Source: Bacteroidaceae bacterium
GTDB lineage: Bacteria; Bacteroidota; Bacteroidia; Bacteroidales; Bacteroidaceae
Length of the DNA stretch: 10,593 nucleotides
Assembly: GCA_024695315.1 (NCBI GenBank)
Contig: JAILIJ010000326.1
Coordinates: forward strand, 1 to 10,593
Reading direction: 5' to 3'
Shown: piece by piece, positions 6,647 through 10,593 of the stretch
Layout: every line of letters begins with the position of its first letter
Position numbering within the stretch: position 1 is the first letter of the stretch
Notes under the pieces: model-generated
The model's database searches: none
The model's input: only the letters and a program-made list of their open reading frames with translations
Told to the model about the DNA's origin: nothing
Translations under genes and position numbers: made by a program

Positions 6647-7924
6647 ATGAAGAAGATTTTTTTATTCGCATCTATGGGCTTGTTTCTTCTTAGCCTTAAT
6701 GCTAATGCCCAGGACAAAGAAGCACTAAAAGCACAGAAAGCTGCTATGAAGGAGGCCAAAGCTATTCTTAAGAAAGCTAAGACTTGTCATACTACAGCTA
6801 TCCCAAATCTACAGTACGGACGTAAGGAAACAAATTTCGAGCGCCTTGACGAAGCTAAGGGATACATCGATCAGGCTGTTACAAATCAGTACCTCGTAAA
6901 TGACGCAGAGACTTGGAAAGTAGCTGCAGACATCTACTCTGAGTACTTCAAAAAATATGAGGAACAAGCTAAGCTCGATGAGAGCGTAAAGCCACAGCTT
7001 GTTGCTACAGCTTCTAAGGTCGTTGAATATGCCATCAAGTGTGACTCACTCACACAGCTTGACGAGAAGGCTAAGGACGCTCAGAAGACTTTGATCAACG
7101 AGCAGTATCGTAATTTGGCATCTAATCCTTTGCTTCAGTGTCTGCAGGCTTCTCAGAACTACTCAAACGGAGAAACTCAGGAAGACTTCAAACTCGGATA
7201 CAAGTATTCATCACTCGTAAACCGCGCTTTCAATGAGTCACACCTTTTCTCTACATTTAAGAACGAGAATCTCGGAAACTGGAAAATCTATGCTAAGGCT
7301 TTCCGTGCACAGTCATATGCTGCTATCGAAAATGCTGATCCTGCTAAGATCGAAGAGTATTACAGCACACTCTACGGTACAGAATATGAGTCTGTAGCTT
7401 ACAGCTCACTCATCAACTATTACCGCGAGAAGGATAAGGCTAAGTTCTTGGGATATCTCAAGAAGGCATACGAGAACGCTAAGGGCGAGACAGCACCACA
7501 GTTCGGATTTATGTATATGCAGGAACTCTTCACTAATGGCGACAAGAACGAGTGTATTAAGGTTATTGATGTTCTCACACAGAAATATCCTGATAATGAT
7601 AATGCTGTTAACGCTTATTTGATGAAGGGACAGATCTTCTTCGACCAGAAGAAGTTCGACGAGGCAGAAAAGCTCTTCGATGAGGTCTGCAAGAAATATC
7701 CAGATGACGACCGCGCTATCACTATGCCTGCTAAGAGTGCATGGATGAAGGCTCAGGCTAGTGCTTCTAAGGCTGACCGCGATCATGCTATTAATCTCTT
7801 CAAGGAACTCGAGGCTAAATATCCTAATAAGCCAGACTACTGGGGTGAACCACTCTATATCCTTTACAACAATAATAACCAGCTTAAGTTGAGAGATAAG
7901 TACAAGAAGTACTATAAAGGATAA
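6647..7924 (+). CDS. Exported tetratricopeptide-repeat protein (TPR1)
   Basis: This is a 425-residue protein of unknown specific function, predicted to act in the periplasm or cell envelope. It opens with a signal peptide (MKKIFLFASMGLFLLSLNANA, cleavage before Gln22), then a Lys/Ala-rich helix (23-46). The rest is all-alpha with helix pairs of TPR type. The clearest repeat is at about 320-352 (AYLMKGQIFFDQKKFDEAEK ending in KKYP), with others before it (about 284-314) and after it. TPRs usually build protein-protein scaffolds. I start at 6647 rather than the in-frame ATG at 6584 because the earlier start adds 21 residues ahead of a perfect signal peptide and lies inside a hairpin. Codon choice is biased to GCT and AAG, as in gyrA, hinting at good expression. 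It shares a CDS motif with the next gene and is probably its paralogue. Confidence 0.9.
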   Translation: MKKIFLFASMGLFLLSLNANAQDKEALKAQKAAMKEAKAILKKAKTCHTTAIPNLQYGRKETNFERLDEAKGYIDQAVTNQYLVNDAETWKVAADIYSEYFKKYEEQAKLDESVKPQLVATASKVVEYAIKCDSLTQLDEKAKDAQKTLINEQYRNLASNPLLQCLQASQNYSNGETQEDFKLGYKYSSLVNRAFNESHLFSTFKNENLGNWKIYAKAFRAQSYAAIENADPAKIEEYYSTLYGTEYESVAYSSLINYYREKDKAKFLGYLKKAYENAKGETAPQFGFMYMQELFTNGDKNECIKVIDVLTQKYPDNDNAVNAYLMKGQIFFDQKKFDEAEKLFDEVCKKYPDDDRAITMPAKSAWMKAQASASKADRDHAINLFKELEAKYPNKPDYWGEPLYILYNNNNQLKLRDKYKKYYKG

Positions 7925-7940
7925 AAAACAATAATATTCA

Positions 7941-7975
7941 GTTATGGGGTCCGCAAATACGGCGGACTCTATAAC
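7941..7975 (+). terminator. Hairpin between the two TPR genes, possible weak terminator or attenuator
   Basis: Positions 7941-7954 pair with 7962-7975 over 14 continuous base pairs, two of them G-U, around a 7-base loop (aaatacg). The GC-rich core gtccgc/gcggac sits at the loop end. The following ttgtattaaa is T-poor for a strong intrinsic terminator. The next start codon is only 15 bases after the stem, so partial termination or a processing or stability role fits better than complete termination. The G-U pairs fold well only in the plus-strand RNA, supporting action in this transcript. Confidence 0.5.
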
Positions 7976-7990
7976 TTGTATTAAAATAAG

Positions 7991-9247
7991 ATGAAAAAGG
8001 TAATTGGCATAATTTTATTTTTTGCTACACAGATTGTTTTAGCACAGGAAAAACCTGCAGAAACGACAAAACAGCAGGTTTACAAGAAATCGACTGTCAT
8101 GAAACCTGTTAAGGCTTACATGAAAGCCGAAAAATATAACCAGGCATTAACAGAAATAGATAATGCCTTTAACAAATTCGAACAGGCAAGAGTTGAACCT
8201 GCATTCTATGACTATAAGGTCAAAGCATACCAACAACTCGTGCTACAAGAGAATAGAAAGATGTATCTGGCCAATAAACCTGATACGGCTAAATACTTCA
8301 ACTATCTCTATGAAATGTATGACCAGGCTCTTAGGTGTGACTCAATAGAGCAGATTCCTGATTACGATGGTCAATGCAAATTCAAATACAGATTTGAAAA
8401 TGCTCAAATACTAAATGCCTTTAGAAAAAATCTTAAGGTTTCTACTAATTTCTTTTACACAAAGAAACAGTATGATAAGGCGTACCGTTTCGTCAATATG
8501 TATTGCATGACAAAAACGGCTCCTATCTTCTATGATAAGAAAGGACAGTTTATTCTGCCCGAGGAGAATGATAATACGGAAATGGCTGTCCTGGCTGTAC
8601 TTTCAGCCTATGGATCTAATAATAACGAGGGCGTAGTAAAATATCTCGACGAGGCTATGAAGGATGCAACAACACGTTTCCAGCTTCTCGAACTTGGATG
8701 TAAGGCTTATTTCGCTCTAAATGACACAGCTCAGGCTGTACATAGACTGCGTGAAGGATTTATGCTTAATCCTGAACAGGAATATTTCTTTATGTCGCTG
8801 GTAAAATACTACAACTCAAAGAATAATCCAAAGGAAAGCCTCATGTTGGCCGACACGATGGTAACTAAATTCCCTAACAACAGAGACTATTGGTTTGTTA
8901 AGGCTAAACAAGAGGAAATTCTCGGTCTACAAGATCAGGCTATTGCCTCACTCAATAAGGCCGTTTCAATAAAAGAAAATGACGCAGAGTCTTACTCTTC
9001 TATTGGTGCTTTATATAGCGATAAGGCATTACAACTATATAGAAAGAATACTCTCTCTGTCACAAGCCCTGGATATCGACAATTCAGAGCTAATCTGAAA
9101 GAACTATACAACCATGCTAAAATTGCATACGAATGTGCAAAAAAGGCAGCACCTGATAATAAGGCGCTTTGGTTTGACGGACTCAGAAATGCGTACTTCA
9201 AACTAAACATGGGCAAAGAATTAAAAGAATTAGAAAAAATCAAGTAG
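7991..9247 (+). CDS. Exported tetratricopeptide-repeat protein (TPR2)
   Basis: This is a 418-residue protein with a signal peptide (MKKVIGIILFFATQIVLA, cleavage before Gln19), so it acts outside the cytoplasm. Helix pairs of TPR type run through most of it. The clearest are at about 36-69 (MKPVKAYMKAEKYNQALTEI), 232-261 and 298-331 (YWFVKAKQEEILGLQDQAIA), followed by a further pair to about 345 (SYSSIGALYSDKA). No catalytic domain or membrane anchor is seen after the signal peptide. The segment ALRCDSIEQI (113-122) closely matches AIKCDSLTQL at 129-138 of TPR1 at a similar distance from the N-terminus, which suggests an old tandem duplication. Lys codons are more often AAA than in TPR1 or gyrA, hinting at lower expression. 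The start fits an AT-rich leader (aataagATG). The stop lies three bases before the next start, so it is co-transcribed with the acyl-CoA synthetase gene. The specific role is not known. Confidence 0.9.
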   Translation: MKKVIGIILFFATQIVLAQEKPAETTKQQVYKKSTVMKPVKAYMKAEKYNQALTEIDNAFNKFEQARVEPAFYDYKVKAYQQLVLQENRKMYLANKPDTAKYFNYLYEMYDQALRCDSIEQIPDYDGQCKFKYRFENAQILNAFRKNLKVSTNFFYTKKQYDKAYRFVNMYCMTKTAPIFYDKKGQFILPEENDNTEMAVLAVLSAYGSNNNEGVVKYLDEAMKDATTRFQLLELGCKAYFALNDTAQAVHRLREGFMLNPEQEYFFMSLVKYYNSKNNPKESLMLADTMVTKFPNNRDYWFVKAKQEEILGLQDQAIASLNKAVSIKENDAESYSSIGALYSDKALQLYRKNTLSVTSPGYRQFRANLKELYNHAKIAYECAKKAAPDNKALWFDGLRNAYFKLNMGKELKELEKIK

Positions 9248-9250
9248 ACA

Positions 9251-10593
9251 ATGATTAAAGACTTCAACAAGGTAGCAATCATTGCTGGTGCAAGCAAAAT
9301 AAGCTATACAGAGATGCTTCAGCATATCTCTGACTTTGCACAGGTATGTCCAAAGGGAAAAGAAGCGAAAACAATCATTCTCAGTGAAAACAGAGAAGGA
9401 TGGATATATGCTTTTTTTGCCATATGGGCTAACAGAGGTATTGCGGTACCTGTTGACGCTACATCAACAGTTCATGACATCGCATATATTATAAATGACA
9501 GTAAGCCAGACTGTATATGGACGTCAAGACAGAAAATTGACACAGCTATGGAGGCGGTCAAAGAGGTTGGAACAGACGTGAAAATTCTCGTGATTGACGA
9601 TTACGAGAAAAGGGACGTTGCTTCACTCGATAAGGCGACAATTGAATATGAGGATGAAGATACATCTCTTATCATTTATACTTCAGGAACAACAGGAAAC
9701 CCAAAGGGAGTAATGCTCTCTTTCCGTAACCTGTTTGCAAACATATGTTCGGTGTCTGATGACGTTCCTATCTTCAATACTGAACGTAGAACACTTATCC
9801 TTCTTCCGCTCCATCATGTTCTTCCGCTACTCGGTTCCGTCATGGCACCTATACTTCGTGGTGGAGGTGTAGCCATTGCCCCGTCTCTATCAGCTGCGGA
9901 CATCATGTCTACACTACAGGAGGGTAAAATAGGTATCATCATCGGTGTACCTCGCCTATGGCAGACTCTCTTTGGAGCTATGAAAAAGAAGATTGACTCC
10001 ATGTTTGTCACACGTTTCCTATTCTGGCTATGTCAGAAGGTGGGCAACCGTTCTTTCTCACGTATGATTTTTAAGTCTGTACGTGATAAGATGGGTGGAC
10101 ACCTCGACTATTGTGTTTGTGGTGGCGCACCTCTCGATAGAGAAATTTCTGTAGGACTAAAGACGCTCGGACTTGATGTGCTTGAGGGATACGGTATGAC
10201 TGAGACTGCCCCTATGATTTCTTTTACACGACCAGATGATATAGTTCCTGGATCTGTTGGCAAACCTCTTCCTACGGTTGATATTAAATTGCTCGAAACA
10301 GGTGAGATTTGCGCTAAGGGACCTAACGTGATGAAGGGGTACTATAACCGACCAGAGGAGACTGCTGCTGTACTTGATTCTGAAGGATGGATTCATACGG
10401 GTGACATAGGACGATTCGATGATAATGGACGTCTTTACATAACTGGCCGTACCAAGGAAATAATCGTTCTCTCTAATGGTAAAAATGTAAACCCAAGTGA
10501 GATCGAGTATAAACTCGAAAAATACGATAATATCGTTAAGGAATGTGCCGTAACACAGGATGGAGATATGCTTAAGGCCATAATTGTTCCTCA
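9251..10593 (+). CDS. AMP-forming acyl-CoA synthetase/ligase (ANL superfamily), partial, runs off the right edge
   Basis: This enzyme activates a carboxylic acid, probably a long-chain fatty acid, with ATP to an acyl-adenylate and passes it to CoA. It acts in the cytosol or at the inner membrane. The window shows 447 open codons and no stop. Signature motifs are in order: P-loop YTSGTTGNPKG (143-153), GVPRLWQ (232-238), GYGMTET (313-319), GWIHTGD (379-385, with the ribose-binding Asp), and the hinge GRTKEIIVLSNGKNVNPSEIE (399-419, first residues of the C-terminal domain). The N-terminus is shorter than in E. coli FadD but still covers the usual beginning (KISYTEMLQ). It starts three bases after TPR2 stops, implying translational coupling. 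The missing part should hold roughly 100 residues with the late catalytic Lys, but any extra domain cannot be seen. Related aryl- or medium-chain acyl ligases cannot be excluded. Confidence 0.93.
   Translation, partial: MIKDFNKVAIIAGASKISYTEMLQHISDFAQVCPKGKEAKTIILSENREGWIYAFFAIWANRGIAVPVDATSTVHDIAYIINDSKPDCIWTSRQKIDTAMEAVKEVGTDVKILVIDDYEKRDVASLDKATIEYEDEDTSLIIYTSGTTGNPKGVMLSFRNLFANICSVSDDVPIFNTERRTLILLPLHHVLPLLGSVMAPILRGGGVAIAPSLSAADIMSTLQEGKIGIIIGVPRLWQTLFGAMKKKIDSMFVTRFLFWLCQKVGNRSFSRMIFKSVRDKMGGHLDYCVCGGAPLDREISVGLKTLGLDVLEGYGMTETAPMISFTRPDDIVPGSVGKPLPTVDIKLLETGEICAKGPNVMKGYYNRPEETAAVLDSEGWIHTGDIGRFDDNGRLYITGRTKEIIVLSNGKNVNPSEIEYKLEKYDNIVKECAVTQDGDMLKAIIVP

Overview
The window looks like a chromosomal segment of a Bacteroidales bacterium, most likely Prevotella or a close relative. 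This rests on four things. A secreted gingipain-type (C25) cysteine protease is present. The GyrA sequence is of the Bacteroidetes type. AT-rich start regions lack Shine-Dalgarno sequences. Promoter-like sites fit the Bacteroidetes consensus TTTG-N19-TAnnTTTG. The genus is inference; no database search was possible.

Layout. From 1 to 2655, on the minus strand, lies a C25 protease gene that runs off the left edge. It is split by a one-base frameshift near 781: the signal peptide, propeptide and catalytic domain are in one frame, and at least 260 further codons of Ig-like or beta-rich C-terminal sequence continue in another. From 2656 to 3943 is a 1.29-kb divergent intergenic region. It holds a structured leader for the protease (19-bp inverted repeat, competing 12-bp pairing, 30-codon upstream frame), a minus-strand promoter candidate, eight tandem 10-bp A-tract units predicted to bend DNA, and the gyrA promoter with a two-tier leader hairpin.

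From 3944 rightwards, all on the plus strand, come gyrA (DNA gyrase subunit A, complete), two exported tetratricopeptide-repeat (TPR) proteins, and an AMP-forming acyl-CoA synthetase-like gene that runs off the right edge. The two TPR proteins appear to be distant paralogues. The synthetase starts three bases after the second TPR stop codon, so these two are almost certainly co-transcribed. The two upstream junctions (gyrA/TPR1 and TPR1/TPR2) each carry a strong hairpin without a good T-tract, which suggests one transcript with attenuation or processing points rather than separate units.

Functionally the cluster mixes a replication and topology enzyme, two envelope proteins of unknown role and a cytosolic lipid-activating enzyme. 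The protease, transcribed away from it, is probably unrelated. I found no tRNA, rRNA, CRISPR array, transposase or phage gene. The most notable items are the frameshift, the switch-like leader of the protease gene, the phased A-tracts and structured leader upstream of gyrA, and the paired junction hairpins.
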